Positions 41,643 through 50,305 of a stretch of DNA of 64,000 nt are shown piece after piece. This DNA is from JABDBE01 sp963832245 (GTDB lineage: Bacteria > Acidobacteriota > Terriglobia > Terriglobales > Acidobacteriaceae), in the NCBI GenBank assembly GCA_963832245.1, contig CAWHTG010000001.1, forward strand, positions 62,001-126,000. The letters are read 5' to 3'. The notes under the pieces are model-generated. The model was not told the origin of the DNA. It ran no database searches and was given only the letters and a program-made list of their open reading frames with translations. The position numbers were made by a program, and so were the translations under genes. Numbering within the stretch: the stretch's first letter is position 1; each line of letters begins with the position of its first letter.

Positions 41643-42455
41643 TTATTCTCCGCCCCTTGATAGGGCGACCACCGTATCCGTCTGGTCCCGAACTCCATTT
41701 TCCAACACTTTGATTGTGAAGTTCACGGTGATCTTCGCTTGGGTCTCGACGGGCTGCCCATTCTGCAAGTAAGGCTTGAATTGCCACTGCCGCGCTGCTT
41801 CGCGAGCCGCTGAAGCTAGGATGGCGGGCCCACTGAGAACGCGCAAATCCTGAATCTTGCCGTCGGCGCCGATGAACGCCTGTAGTAGAACCGAACCTTC
41901 CACCTTCATTTGCCGGCTCAGCGAAGGATACACCGGCTCCGTGGCCTTGGCCAGAGTTACGCGCTCTGCTGCAACCGTGGCCGGCGCCTGGGCGGTTGCG
42001 GTCGAACCAAACTTCGAGCCGGGCGGCATTTCAATTTTTTCCTGGTTGCTGCCCAGATGGATGGTGCCGTGCGTCGCGCCGGCCACCACTTCAACTTCCA
42101 GCGGCGGAATCGCGGTACGACTAATGGCGACGGCGGGATTGCTCACCTTTGCCGGTGTGGCTGAACTCTTGGCAGGTGCGATATGTTTTGGGGCTTTAAC
42201 AGGCGCGACGGGAGCGGCAGGAACAGTCGCGGCAGTTGGTGCTTGCGATACGCTGCCTGGAACCCACTCAGGGGCGGTTTCTTCCGCGACGGATGTCGGG
42301 GTATCGCCAAACCAGAACTGGCGATCGTTTACTACAACTACGACAAGAGCCAGTGACAGAAGAACCAGAGCAAGCAGCATTCGGCTGCGACCGTTTTCAT
42401 AAGTCGCACCAGCGCCGCTTCTGCCGGCTGCCCGTCTTGGTGTCTGCTCTCGCAT
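41643..42455 (-). CDS. TonB-family protein (energy transducer TonB-like)
   Basis: 270 residues: short basic N-terminus, one membrane helix (about 26-42, MLLALVLLSLALVVVVV), a proline/alanine-rich spacer (about 60-150, with PAAPVAPVKAPKHIAPAKSS), and a TonB C-terminal domain near 170-257 (EPVYPSLSRQMKVEGSVLLQ, IQDLRVLSGPAILASAAREA, RQWQFKPYLQNGQPVETQAK). It should span the periplasm and deliver energy to outer-membrane receptors, but no ExbBD or TonB-dependent receptor is adjacent. The basic N-terminus is longer than in classical TonB. Confidence 0.88.
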   Translation of the reverse strand: MREQTPRRAAGRSGAGATYENGRSRMLLALVLLSLALVVVVVNDRQFWFGDTPTSVAEETAPEWVPGSVSQAPTAATVPAAPVAPVKAPKHIAPAKSSATPAKVSNPAVAISRTAIPPLEVEVVAGATHGTIHLGSNQEKIEMPPGSKFGSTATAQAPATVAAERVTLAKATEPVYPSLSRQMKVEGSVLLQAFIGADGKIQDLRVLSGPAILASAAREAARQWQFKPYLQNGQPVETQAKITVNFTIKVLENGVRDQTDTVVALSRGGE

Positions 42456-42793
42456 CTCGCAACTTTCTGCTTAATGTGCACTACTAAGATGATGCCTTTC
42501 ATCCTCTTAGACAATGGCACAATGGGCTGATGGAGATGGCACGACCGGGCCATACGGCTGGAAACAGCTTTGGGCGAACGAAGAGGTCGCTTTTTGAGAG
42601 ATTGACGTCATGCCAGTTGCCGGGTGCCGGGACCACGCCGGACTTTTCAACACCTCGGTGGAAAACATTGTGGAAAAGGAGGCAAGTATCCTCCTAACTA
42701 GCTCAGCGAGAGATGCTTCTACTCCTTGCACTGAGTTGGTTGCTGGTATCTCGGTGGTAAGTTGGAGAGTTGCGGACGTTTCTGGAGAGATTT
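42456..42793. other. Divergent intergenic region (338 bp)
   Basis: Lies between the TonB-like gene (minus) and tlyA (plus). It must contain promoters for both. A short hairpin AGGAGG-CAAGTAT-CCTCCT occurs near 42679-42697. No further feature is recognised. Confidence 0.35.
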
Positions 42794-43543
42794 TTGAAGA
42801 TCAGGCTCGACAAACTGCTGCTGCAACGTGGACTAACAACCTCGCGCGAACGGGCACAAGCGCTCATCCTGGCGGGTAAGGTTCTGGTTGGCGGACAAAA
42901 GATAGAAAAAGCTGGCACGGGCGTGGACGTGGAGTCCGATATCCGTCTTCTGGGCGAAGATTTGAAGTACGTCGGACGTGGGGGTATCAAGCTCGAAAAA
43001 GCGCTTGAGCACTGGCACATTGATGTCACCGGCAAAGTCTGCCTCGATGTGGGGGCGTCCACGGGAGGTTTCACGGATTGTTTGCTGAAGCATGGAGCGT
43101 CGCGAGTGGTCGCCGTCGACACTGGCTACGGCCAGATTGACCTTCGTCTACGCCAGGACGCAAGAGTACGCTTGTTGGAAAAGACCAATGCACGCTACTT
43201 GAGCAAGGAGCAGCTCGGTGAAGTCGTGGACTTTGTTGCTATGGATGTTTCTTTCATCTCTGCAACACTGGTCATCCCCGCAGTCATCGCCGCGGCATTC
43301 CCCACATCCCCAACTGAACGTCGTGGCCGACAAATGGTAGTGCTGGTGAAGCCGCAATTCGAAGTGGGCCGCGAACAAGTGGGGAAAGGCGGGATTGTGC
43401 GCGACCAGGCGGCACAGGCGGAGGCGGTAGAGAAGGTGCGACTGGCGCTCTTGGCCCACAATTGTCAGCACACAGAAATGATCGAGTCTCCGATTCTGGG
43501 TGCCGAAGGAAACCGTGAGTTCCTATTGTTTTCTGTTTTGTGA
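42794..43543 (+). CDS. tlyA: TlyA-family rRNA 2'-O-methyltransferase
   Basis: 249 residues from a TTG with GGAGAG upstream, giving MKIRLDKLLLQRGLTTSRER, the typical start; an earlier TTG at 42770 is less likely. An S4 RNA-binding domain (1-60) precedes an RrmJ/FtsJ-type methyltransferase domain with the SAM motif CLDVGASTGGFTDCLLKHGA, then VVDFVAMDVSFIS and VVLVKPQFEVGREQVGKGGI. It methylates 16S/23S rRNA ribose positions. The stop overlaps a GTG that could start the nadK frame; tlyA-nadK is a commonly conserved pair. Confidence 0.93.
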   Translation: MKIRLDKLLLQRGLTTSRERAQALILAGKVLVGGQKIEKAGTGVDVESDIRLLGEDLKYVGRGGIKLEKALEHWHIDVTGKVCLDVGASTGGFTDCLLKHGASRVVAVDTGYGQIDLRLRQDARVRLLEKTNARYLSKEQLGEVVDFVAMDVSFISATLVIPAVIAAAFPTSPTERRGRQMVVLVKPQFEVGREQVGKGGIVRDQAAQAEAVEKVRLALLAHNCQHTEMIESPILGAEGNREFLLFSVL

Positions 43544-43605
43544 GCATACTTGGCACTCTGCCGGCGAATCTTTTCCGACGATTTCTGTACAATTCAAAGT
43601 TCACC

Positions 43606-44490
43606 ATGAGCGCTGAGAAGACTCCATCCGCAAAAGGCAAAGCTGCGGCAATCCTCTCGAAACCGAACAAGCCGGAACTCGCTGGCATTGTACCCGGACT
43701 CATCGAGTGGTTTCGACAGCATCACTATCAGGTTGTGGTCGACGCGGAGACGGCTCATCACGCGCTGGGCGTCGAGGTGCTCACGCGCGATGAAATGGCT
43801 TCGCTGTCTTTGAACTTCGCGGTCGTACTCGGCGGAGACGGAACTTTCCTTTCCGCAGCCCGTTCGATGGCTAAGGCCGGAATCCCGGTGCTGGGCGTGA
43901 ACTTAGGTTCTCTTGGATTTTTGACCGAAGTGCCGCTAGAGGAACTATACCCAACTCTGCAGGGAATCGAGGAAGGGCGTTGCAACGTAGAAACGCGTTC
44001 CATGGTGTCTTGCGAAGTCCTGCGCAAAGACTCGCTGGTTGCTCGCTATGACGCGCTCAATGACATCGTCGTCGGTAAGGGAACGGTCTCGCGCCTAAAC
44101 CATTGCGACGTGTACATTGACGGGGAGTTTGTCTCCGTATACAAAGCGGACAGCCTTATCGTTTCGACTCCTACGGGATCGACTGCCTATTCCCTGGCGG
44201 CCGGAGGGCCCATCCTAATGCCCTCGGTGAGTGCGTTGGTGGTCACCCCGGTTGCGGCCCACTCGCTCACGCACCGGCCGCTGGTGGTCCCTGACACGTC
44301 CAGGATCGAAATCGTCGTGAACACGGGCCCGGACGAAGCGTACTTGAGCATCGATGGCCAGGTCGGCATGCCGATGTATGACGGTGACCGGGTTGCCTGC
44401 CGCAAGTCGGAGCATCAGGTCAACCTGCTGCGCATCGAGGGAACATTCTTCGATGTGCTGCGCGCCAAGCTGAAGTGGGGACAGAGATGA
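43606..44490 (+). CDS. nadK: NAD kinase
   Basis: 294 residues from MSAEKTPSAKGKAAAILSKP; an in-frame GTG at 43540 overlapping the tlyA stop would add 22 residues that are not family-like. ATP-binding GGDGTFLSAARS at 76-87 and the second conserved stretch SLIVSTPTGSTAYSLAAGGP are both intact, followed by RPLVVPDTSRIEI. It phosphorylates NAD to NADP in the cytosol. Stop overlaps the ATG of an alternative amidohydrolase start (ATGA). Confidence 0.95.
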   Translation: MSAEKTPSAKGKAAAILSKPNKPELAGIVPGLIEWFRQHHYQVVVDAETAHHALGVEVLTRDEMASLSLNFAVVLGGDGTFLSAARSMAKAGIPVLGVNLGSLGFLTEVPLEELYPTLQGIEEGRCNVETRSMVSCEVLRKDSLVARYDALNDIVVGKGTVSRLNHCDVYIDGEFVSVYKADSLIVSTPTGSTAYSLAAGGPILMPSVSALVVTPVAAHSLTHRPLVVPDTSRIEIVVNTGPDEAYLSIDGQVGMPMYDGDRVACRKSEHQVNLLRIEGTFFDVLRAKLKWGQR

Positions 44491-44546
44491 ATGGGCTGGG
44501 TATGCTTCGTTCGGCCAGCGGCCACAAACCCCACATGAGGATGAGA

Positions 44547-46256
44547 ATGAAATTCGCAATCCTGCTTCTCAGTTGTTTCTTCACAACCAATCTGCCAGCC
44601 CACTCCAAGCCGGCGGCTGAGCTCATCATCACCAATGCCAAAGTGTGGACTGTGGATAAGTCCCATCCCAGAGCGGAGGCCGTCGCCGTAATCGGCGATC
44701 GTATTGTTGCAGTCGGTTCCAATGCCGAGGTCGAGGTTTTTCGGGGCGCCGCCACCAAAGTGATCGATGCGAGCGGCAAACTGCTTCTGCCGGGCTTCAA
44801 CGATGCCCACGTGCACTTCGTCGACGGCGGCCTGCAACTCGACTCTGTGCAGCTCAATGATGCCGTCAGCACAGATGAATTCGTTCGCCGGATCGCCGAA
44901 CAGGCGAAGAAGACTCCGAAAGGAGAATGGATTCAAGGAGGCGATTGGGACGAAACGAAATGGAACCCTCCCAACCTGCCGACGAAAGAATTGATAGACC
45001 CCGTGACACCGGATAATCCCGCATTTCTCAGCCGCTACGACGGCCACGGCGCCCTGGCAAACTCTGCCGCGCTGCGCTTGGCGGGCATTACCGCACAAAC
45101 TCCTGATCCACCGGGAGGCGTGATTGTTCGCGATGTCCAAGGCAACCCCACTGGCGCCCTCAAGGATGCCGCCAAAGATCTCGTGATCAAAGTGATTCCT
45201 CCCTTGCCCCACGACCAACGCCTTCGCGCCATGAGACGCGCTCTCGAGTACGCTGCCTCCCTCGGCGTGACCAGCGTTCAGCACATGAATAATGATGGGA
45301 GCAAGGATAGCTTTGACGATATTCGCGCCTACGGAGAACTTTTGCAAAGCGGTGAATTAACCACGCGCGTGTACGTGGCCCCGGCGATTTCCGATTGGCA
45401 GGACCAGGCCAAGATCGGAATTCGCCATGCTTTCGGGTCTTCGTACTTGCGTATCGGTGCTCTCAAAACGTTTGCGGACGGATCGTTGGGTTCACGCACG
45501 GCATACTTCTTTGATCCCTACACGGACGATCCTACCAACTCTGGTTTGCTGGGCAAGCAAATGCAACCCCTTTCCCAAACCCGGGACTGGATGACGCAGG
45601 CCGATGCTGCCGGTTTGCAACTATGCACCCATGCCATCGGCGACCGCGCGATCTCGACCGTGCTTGATCTGTACACCGATGTGGTCAAAGCCAATCGCGG
45701 AGCGGAACGCCGCTTCCGCATAGAACACGCGCAACATATGGCCGAGAAAGATTTCGCTCGTTTCGCGCAGTTGGATGTGATCGCTTCCGTGCAACCGTAT
45801 CACGCCATCGACGACGGACGGTGGGCCGAAGCTCGCATCGGCCACGACCGCGCCAGCCGCACTTACGCTTTTCGCACGTTTCTAAATCATGGCGTGCATC
45901 TTGCCTTTGGTACTGACTGGGATGTTGCTCCGCTGAATCCGCTGCTGACCATTTATGCCGCCGTTACCCGGGCAACTTTGGATGGAAAGAATCCCAATGG
46001 CTGGTTTTCCGAACAGAAGCTAACCGTTGAAGAAGCCGTCCAAGCCTACACCATGGGCTCGGCGTATGCTGAATTTCAGGAGAAGGAAAAAGGCTCGATT
46101 ACGCCGGGCAAACTCGCCGATATGGTTCTACTCGGTGAAGACATTCTTACGATCGATCCGGTAAAGATTCGAGACGTAAAAGTATTGAAGACGGTTGTCG
46201 GTGGCAGGCTGATTTGGGACGTGGAACGGAAGAAACAGTATTCCACCGTGAATTAG
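44547..46256 (+). CDS. Secreted amidohydrolase (metal-dependent TIM-barrel, YtcJ-like)
   Basis: 569 residues from the third ATG of the string ATGAGGATGAGAATG, which has an AGG ribosome-binding site and gives a signal peptide (MKFAILLLSCFFTTNLPAHS). Earlier in-frame ATGs include one at 44487 overlapping the nadK stop. Amidohydrolase_3 motifs: IITNAKVWTVDKSHPRAEAV, metal-binding LPGFNDAHVHFVDGG, LSRYDGHGALANSAALR, LCTHAIGDRA, FRIEHAQHM and AFGTDWDVAPLNPL. Enzymes of this group hydrolyse N-acyl or formamide-type bonds; the substrate is not predictable. Export to the periplasm is inferred. Confidence 0.9.
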   Translation: MKFAILLLSCFFTTNLPAHSKPAAELIITNAKVWTVDKSHPRAEAVAVIGDRIVAVGSNAEVEVFRGAATKVIDASGKLLLPGFNDAHVHFVDGGLQLDSVQLNDAVSTDEFVRRIAEQAKKTPKGEWIQGGDWDETKWNPPNLPTKELIDPVTPDNPAFLSRYDGHGALANSAALRLAGITAQTPDPPGGVIVRDVQGNPTGALKDAAKDLVIKVIPPLPHDQRLRAMRRALEYAASLGVTSVQHMNNDGSKDSFDDIRAYGELLQSGELTTRVYVAPAISDWQDQAKIGIRHAFGSSYLRIGALKTFADGSLGSRTAYFFDPYTDDPTNSGLLGKQMQPLSQTRDWMTQADAAGLQLCTHAIGDRAISTVLDLYTDVVKANRGAERRFRIEHAQHMAEKDFARFAQLDVIASVQPYHAIDDGRWAEARIGHDRASRTYAFRTFLNHGVHLAFGTDWDVAPLNPLLTIYAAVTRATLDGKNPNGWFSEQKLTVEEAVQAYTMGSAYAEFQEKEKGSITPGKLADMVLLGEDILTIDPVKIRDVKVLKTVVGGRLIWDVERKKQYSTVN

Positions 46257-46272
46257 AAAAACGAGATCCCAC

Positions 46273-46401
46273 GTGGGGACAGCCGCCCTCGGCTGTCCAG
46301 CGGAGCGAAGCTCCGCAGCCGCGAGAAAGCCGGACAAGAAGTTGAATTGCCAAATCTGCCAAGCTTTGCTCGCCCGGACAGCCGAGGGCGGCTGTCCCCA
46401 C
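46273..46401. repeat. Long inverted repeat between convergent genes
   Basis: A 26-base arm at 46273-46298 (starting GTGGGGACAGCCG) is the exact reverse complement of 46376-46401 (ending CGGCTGTCCCCAC). Each arm contains its own palindrome GGACAGCCG...CGGCTGTCC. Between them are GGAGCGAAGCTCC and the AAGCTTTGCTCG module seen in other copies. It lies 17 bases after the amidohydrolase stop and 12 bases before the lysA stop, so it may end both transcripts. Confidence 0.9.
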
Positions 46402-46412
46402 GCGAGCATTGG

Positions 46413-47726
46413 CTAGAGTTCGCCGCGAACTAAGTCTGCAATCTTTTCGCGCTTCCGCATTACTTTCACTGATTTTCCATCGACTAGTACCTCTGCGGGA
46501 CGCGGTCGCGTGTTGTAGTTGGAGGCCAGCACCATTCCGTAAGCGCCCACATCGAGCAGCGCCAGCAGATCCCCTTCCTGTGTAATCGGTAGTTGGCGGT
46601 CGCGGGCAAAGAAGTCCCCGGTTTCGCAGATCGGTCCTACGACATCCACCGTCTCGCGCATGGCTTGTTCTGATTTGTCAGAGAGAACAGGGACGATTTC
46701 GTGATAGGCGTGATACAGCGAAGGGCGCAGCAGATCATTCATCGCCGCATCCACCACCAGGAACTTCTTCGTACCATTTGTCTTTTTGTAGAGTAAGCGC
46801 GTGAGCAGGACTCCCGACGGACCCACAATGCACCGGCCCGGCTCGAGCAGGAGGTGCACCTTGAGGTCTCGCAATGGTTTCAACAAGGCGTCTGCATAGG
46901 AAGCAACCTGTTCGGCAAAGGCCGGCTGGCTCTGATTGTCATACGCGATACCAAGTCCTCCCCCCGCGTCCACATACTTGATCGCGTAACTATCCGTGCG
47001 CAACGCCCGCGTCAACTCTGCCACTCGTTCCATGGTTGCCGCGAAAGGCCTCACATCTGTGATCTGTGACCCTATGTGCACACTGACGCCGGCGATCTCC
47101 AAAGATTTTATTCCGGACGCTCGTGCGTACAACCGGCGAGCTTCCTCCATCGGTATGCCGAACTTGTGTTGATGCAAGCCCGTAGAAATATACGGATGGG
47201 TCTCAGCAGGAACATCGGGATTCACGCGCAGAGCAATCCGCGCCTTCTTTTTCGCACGAGTGGCGCATTCTGCGAGCGTGGACAATTCCGATTCGCTTTC
47301 TACGTTGAATAGTAAGACGTCGGCCTTCAGCGCGGCCCGCATCTCATCCGGCGTTTTGCCTACGCCGGAGAAGACTACTTTTTTCGCGGCACTCCGGCTT
47401 ACGCGCAGCACGCGCTCCAGTTCTCCTCCGGAGACTACATCGAAGCCGCAACCCAGTCTTGCCAATAACCGCAGGATGCTGAGGTTCGAGTTGGCTTTCA
47501 CGGAGTAGCAAACTGTATGCGGGAAGATGCGGAAGGCGCGATCGAAGGCCCGCAGGCGCTCACGAATGGTCGATGCAGAGTAAACGTAAAGCGGCGTGGC
47601 AAAGCGCTCTGCCAAATTTGCAAGCGGCACACGGTCACAATGAAGCGTGGTAGAAGAATCGCCCTGCTTCACCTTGCGGTATGAAAAGGCTGGCGGACGG
47701 CCCTGATCCCGATTCCCGCTGCGCAT
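46413..47726 (-). CDS. lysA: Diaminopimelate decarboxylase
   Basis: 437 residues. The PLP-binding lysine is Lys77 in VCYSVKANSNLSIL; other motifs are GVSVHIGSQITDVRPF, YVDAGGGLGIAYD, EPGRCIVGPSGVLL, GPICETGDFFARDR and DVGAYGMVLASNYN. It catalyses the last step of lysine synthesis. Its ATG overlaps the stop of the upstream GAF/SpoIIE phosphatase gene by one base (TAATG), an unexpected partner. The first 20 residues (MRSGNRDQGRPPAFSYRKVK) are basic and extend before the family core. Confidence 0.95.
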   Translation of the reverse strand: MRSGNRDQGRPPAFSYRKVKQGDSSTTLHCDRVPLANLAERFATPLYVYSASTIRERLRAFDRAFRIFPHTVCYSVKANSNLSILRLLARLGCGFDVVSGGELERVLRVSRSAAKKVVFSGVGKTPDEMRAALKADVLLFNVESESELSTLAECATRAKKKARIALRVNPDVPAETHPYISTGLHQHKFGIPMEEARRLYARASGIKSLEIAGVSVHIGSQITDVRPFAATMERVAELTRALRTDSYAIKYVDAGGGLGIAYDNQSQPAFAEQVASYADALLKPLRDLKVHLLLEPGRCIVGPSGVLLTRLLYKKTNGTKKFLVVDAAMNDLLRPSLYHAYHEIVPVLSDKSEQAMRETVDVVGPICETGDFFARDRQLPITQEGDLLALLDVGAYGMVLASNYNTRPRPAEVLVDGKSVKVMRKREKIADLVRGEL

Positions 47727-49492
47727 TACTTGCGCTTCCCAGGAGTGCCTTTGACTCGAATCGCAACCACGGTCTGATCGTCGAACGCTTCTTCTCCTGA
47801 AGCATGTTCTGCCACTGCTTTGAAGATGGATTTCACAACCTCGTCGGCTGAAGCGTTAGGGTTCGCCGCGACGATTTCCCCCACCCGCTCCCGGCCAAAG
47901 AGCTCTTCATCTTTGTTGCTCGCGTCCAGAATACCGTCGCTGAAGAATACAAACATGTCTCCAGGTTTGGCCCGGAAGCTGAATTCATCGTAGTCCGCAT
48001 CGTCGAACAATCCGAGGGGCAAGCCGGTGGCCTCGATGACCTCGATTTTGCCATCGTGGCAGTAAATCGGGCGCGGCAGGCCGGAGTTGGCGACTTGCAA
48101 AGTGCGATTCCGATCGTCCCACACAGCGTAGATCAGCGACACGAACTGACCCTCGATGCGCCGTTCACCTAGGGAAAAATTCACCGCGGAGAGCATTTCC
48201 GCAGGGCCGGGCTCGATGGGTGCATGCGAGCGAAGAATTCCGCTGACCAATGCTGCATAAATCGCCGCCGGCGCGCCTTTGCCGCTGACATCTCCAACCA
48301 CGATAGCGGTGCGCGACATGGAATAATTGACAAAATCATAGAGATCGCCACCGATCGCGCGTGCGGGCACGAACTTAGCTGCTATGTCCAAATTCCCGAG
48401 CTTCGGAAGTGTCGGTGGCAGAAGCCCGAACTGCAACTGGCGCGCCATCGCCAGGTCGCGCTCCAGTCGCTTCTCCTGGCGTGCGATCTGCTCGTAGAGT
48501 TGCGCATTCTCAATTGCAATCGCAACCTGCGCGGCCAGCGTGGTCACGGTGCGTTTGTGATCGTCGGTGAAAAAGCCGCGACGGGTGTGCTCGAGGTCCA
48601 GCACGCCGATCACTTTGTCCTTGTAAACCAGCGGCACCGCCAGCTCGGAGTGGGTCTCGGGGTTCCCTTGAATATATCGCGGATCTTTACTAACGTCGGG
48701 GACCAGTACTGCTTGCTTGTATTGCGCAGCATAGCCGATCACACCCCTCCCCAAGGGGATCTCGTGTTTCTGTTGGATGCTCTCCTGAAAGCGTTGCGAG
48801 AAACGGTGCTGTAACTTCTCTCCAGACGTATCCAGCAACAGAATGCTGAACATCTGATAATCGATCAGCCGCCTAAGCAGTTCCGCAATGCGCCGGAGTA
48901 ACTCGTCGACATTGAGAATGGACGTGAGTTCGCGCGCGATTTCGTTCAGCAAGACGAGGGTCCGCGCCTGGCGTGTGGTGCGGGTGTACAAGCGTGCATT
49001 CTCGATGCCCACTGCCATCCGCGAACCGATCAGCGTCAGCAAGCGCTTGTGCTCTTCCGTAAAGTGGTTGGGCTGCGGCGACTCGATATCAATAACGCCA
49101 ATCAGCCGGTTCTTGATGATCAGGGGAACCGCCAACTCGGAGCGCACGTTGGGAACCCCAGAAATGTAGCGGGGATCGTTGGCAACATCGTCGACGAGAA
49201 TGGCTTCCCGTCGCTGGGCTGCGATTCCAGTGACCCCTTCGCCGACTTTGATCCGCATGCGGTCGGCGAATTCCCGAGTGTATCCCACCTGAAATCGGAA
49301 GCGTAATTCCTGGGTCTTTTCGTTCAACAACAGGATGCCAAAGATTTCGTAATCAATGACTTTGCGCACCAGTTCGGCCACGCGGCTCAGCGTGGTATCC
49401 AAGTCGAGGGTGGTGTTGACCACGTCTGCCACTTCGAGCAGAAGCGGATCGACTTTGGATTGCAAATCTGTCTTGGTAGCCGTCATTTCCAC
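47726..49492 (-). CDS. Two-GAF SpoIIE-family protein phosphatase (PP2C type)
   Basis: 588 residues. Two similar GAF domains (about 18-165 and 182-335), each carrying DYEIFGILLLNEKTQ- or DYQMFSILLLDTSGE-like cores, GVTGIAAQRREAILVDDVAN- or GRGVIGYAAQYKQAVLVPDV-like loops and APVPL-type strands, then a helix (EQIARQEKRLERDLAMARQL) and a SpoIIE/PP2C domain (GGDLYDFVNYSM, GDVSGKGAPAAIYAALVSGI, FFSDGILDA) with its metal aspartates. It likely dephosphorylates an anti-sigma-antagonist in a stress-type partner switch, controlled by ligands at the GAF domains. Overlaps lysA by one base. No anti-sigma genes are nearby. Confidence 0.93.
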   Translation of the reverse strand: MEMTATKTDLQSKVDPLLLEVADVVNTTLDLDTTLSRVAELVRKVIDYEIFGILLLNEKTQELRFRFQVGYTREFADRMRIKVGEGVTGIAAQRREAILVDDVANDPRYISGVPNVRSELAVPLIIKNRLIGVIDIESPQPNHFTEEHKRLLTLIGSRMAVGIENARLYTRTTRQARTLVLLNEIARELTSILNVDELLRRIAELLRRLIDYQMFSILLLDTSGEKLQHRFSQRFQESIQQKHEIPLGRGVIGYAAQYKQAVLVPDVSKDPRYIQGNPETHSELAVPLVYKDKVIGVLDLEHTRRGFFTDDHKRTVTTLAAQVAIAIENAQLYEQIARQEKRLERDLAMARQLQFGLLPPTLPKLGNLDIAAKFVPARAIGGDLYDFVNYSMSRTAIVVGDVSGKGAPAAIYAALVSGILRSHAPIEPGPAEMLSAVNFSLGERRIEGQFVSLIYAVWDDRNRTLQVANSGLPRPIYCHDGKIEVIEATGLPLGLFDDADYDEFSFRAKPGDMFVFFSDGILDASNKDEELFGRERVGEIVAANPNASADEVVKSIFKAVAEHASGEEAFDDQTVVAIRVKGTPGKRK

Positions 49493-49570
49493 TTTCCTAT
49501 GATATCAGTCGCATTTCACGGGCTCTGGCCCTCAAGCGAGACGTTGCCAGCAACGTCTGTACAGCTTGTA

Positions 49571-49592
49571 GAGACGTAGCTCGCTACGTCTC
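49571..49592. repeat. 22-bp palindromic repeat
   Basis: GAGACGTAGC-TC-GCTACGTCTC, identical in both arms to the copy at 15063-15084 with a different 2-base centre. It lies between the hpt stop and the start of the GAF/SpoIIE gene. It is an interspersed element of the genome. Confidence 0.75.
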
Positions 49593-49603
49593 GCGTGCCG
49601 CGG

Positions 49604-50158
49604 TCAGCCTTCTCTCGGAACGACACAGATGTCGGGCAGATTGCGATATTTTTCTGCGTAGTCCAAGCCATATCCGACCACGAACTCGTCGGGAATGCTG
49701 AACCCAATGTAGTCCGCCTTGATCGGTTGCTTTCGTCGTGATGGCTTGTCCAACAATGCGGCAATGCGAAGCGCTTTTGGCTGGTGGCCCAGCATGATCC
49801 GTTGCAGGTAGTTGAGAGTGAGGCCGGTGTCCAGAATGTCTTCGACCAAGATTACATTGCGATCCTTCATGGATTGATCCACATCCTTGGTCAGCTGCAC
49901 TTCTCCGGTCGAATCCCATCCGAACTGCAACTCATCGGCCGGGCTGGGGCGGTTGCCGTAGCTGGAGACTCCGATGAAGTCGAAGGTCGCGTCGAGTTGA
50001 ATGTGGCGTGCCAGATCGCTGAGAAAAATGGTCGCGCCTTTCAGCACGCCCACCAAGATCACGGCTTGGCCGGCAAAGTCACGGGTGATTTCGGCGCCCA
50101 TCGCAGCTACGCGATGCGCGATTTGCTCGCGCGAGATTAGAACTTTGAGTTCAGTCAC
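49604..50158 (-). CDS. hpt: Hypoxanthine phosphoribosyltransferase
   Basis: 184 residues, typical length. PRPP-binding motif VILVEDILDTGLTL at 102-115, GVLKGATIFLSDLARHIQLD and FDFIGVSSYGNRPSP near the N-terminus, and YIGFSIPDEFVVGYGLDYAE with the substrate lysine/tyrosine region. It salvages hypoxanthine/guanine into nucleotides. Stands alone, downstream of a long inverted repeat at 50177-50279. Confidence 0.95.
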   Translation of the reverse strand: MTELKVLISREQIAHRVAAMGAEITRDFAGQAVILVGVLKGATIFLSDLARHIQLDATFDFIGVSSYGNRPSPADELQFGWDSTGEVQLTKDVDQSMKDRNVILVEDILDTGLTLNYLQRIMLGHQPKALRIAALLDKPSRRKQPIKADYIGFSIPDEFVVGYGLDYAEKYRNLPDICVVPREG

Positions 50159-50176
50159 GGCGAACTATATTAAACT

Positions 50177-50279
50177 AGCACTCAGCATTTAGCACTCAGC
50201 ATTCAGGCGTCAAATTTCTGGGTTGGATTGGGCCGGGTTTGGTTAGGGACTGAATGCTGAATGCTAAGTGCTGAGTGCT
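50177..50279. repeat. Inverted repeat built from tandem 15-base units
   Basis: The left arm (50177-50206) is two degenerate tandem units of AGCACTCAGCATT. The right arm (50250-50279) is its reverse complement with two mismatches (CTGAATGCTGAATGC, then TAAGTGCTGAGTGCT). The arms are about 30 bases each around a 43-base centre. It lies between the divergent hpt and UPF0173 genes and could extrude as a cruciform. Confidence 0.85.
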
Positions 50280-50305
50280 GCTTTCCAGCACCGAAGCCAA
50301 ACTTT

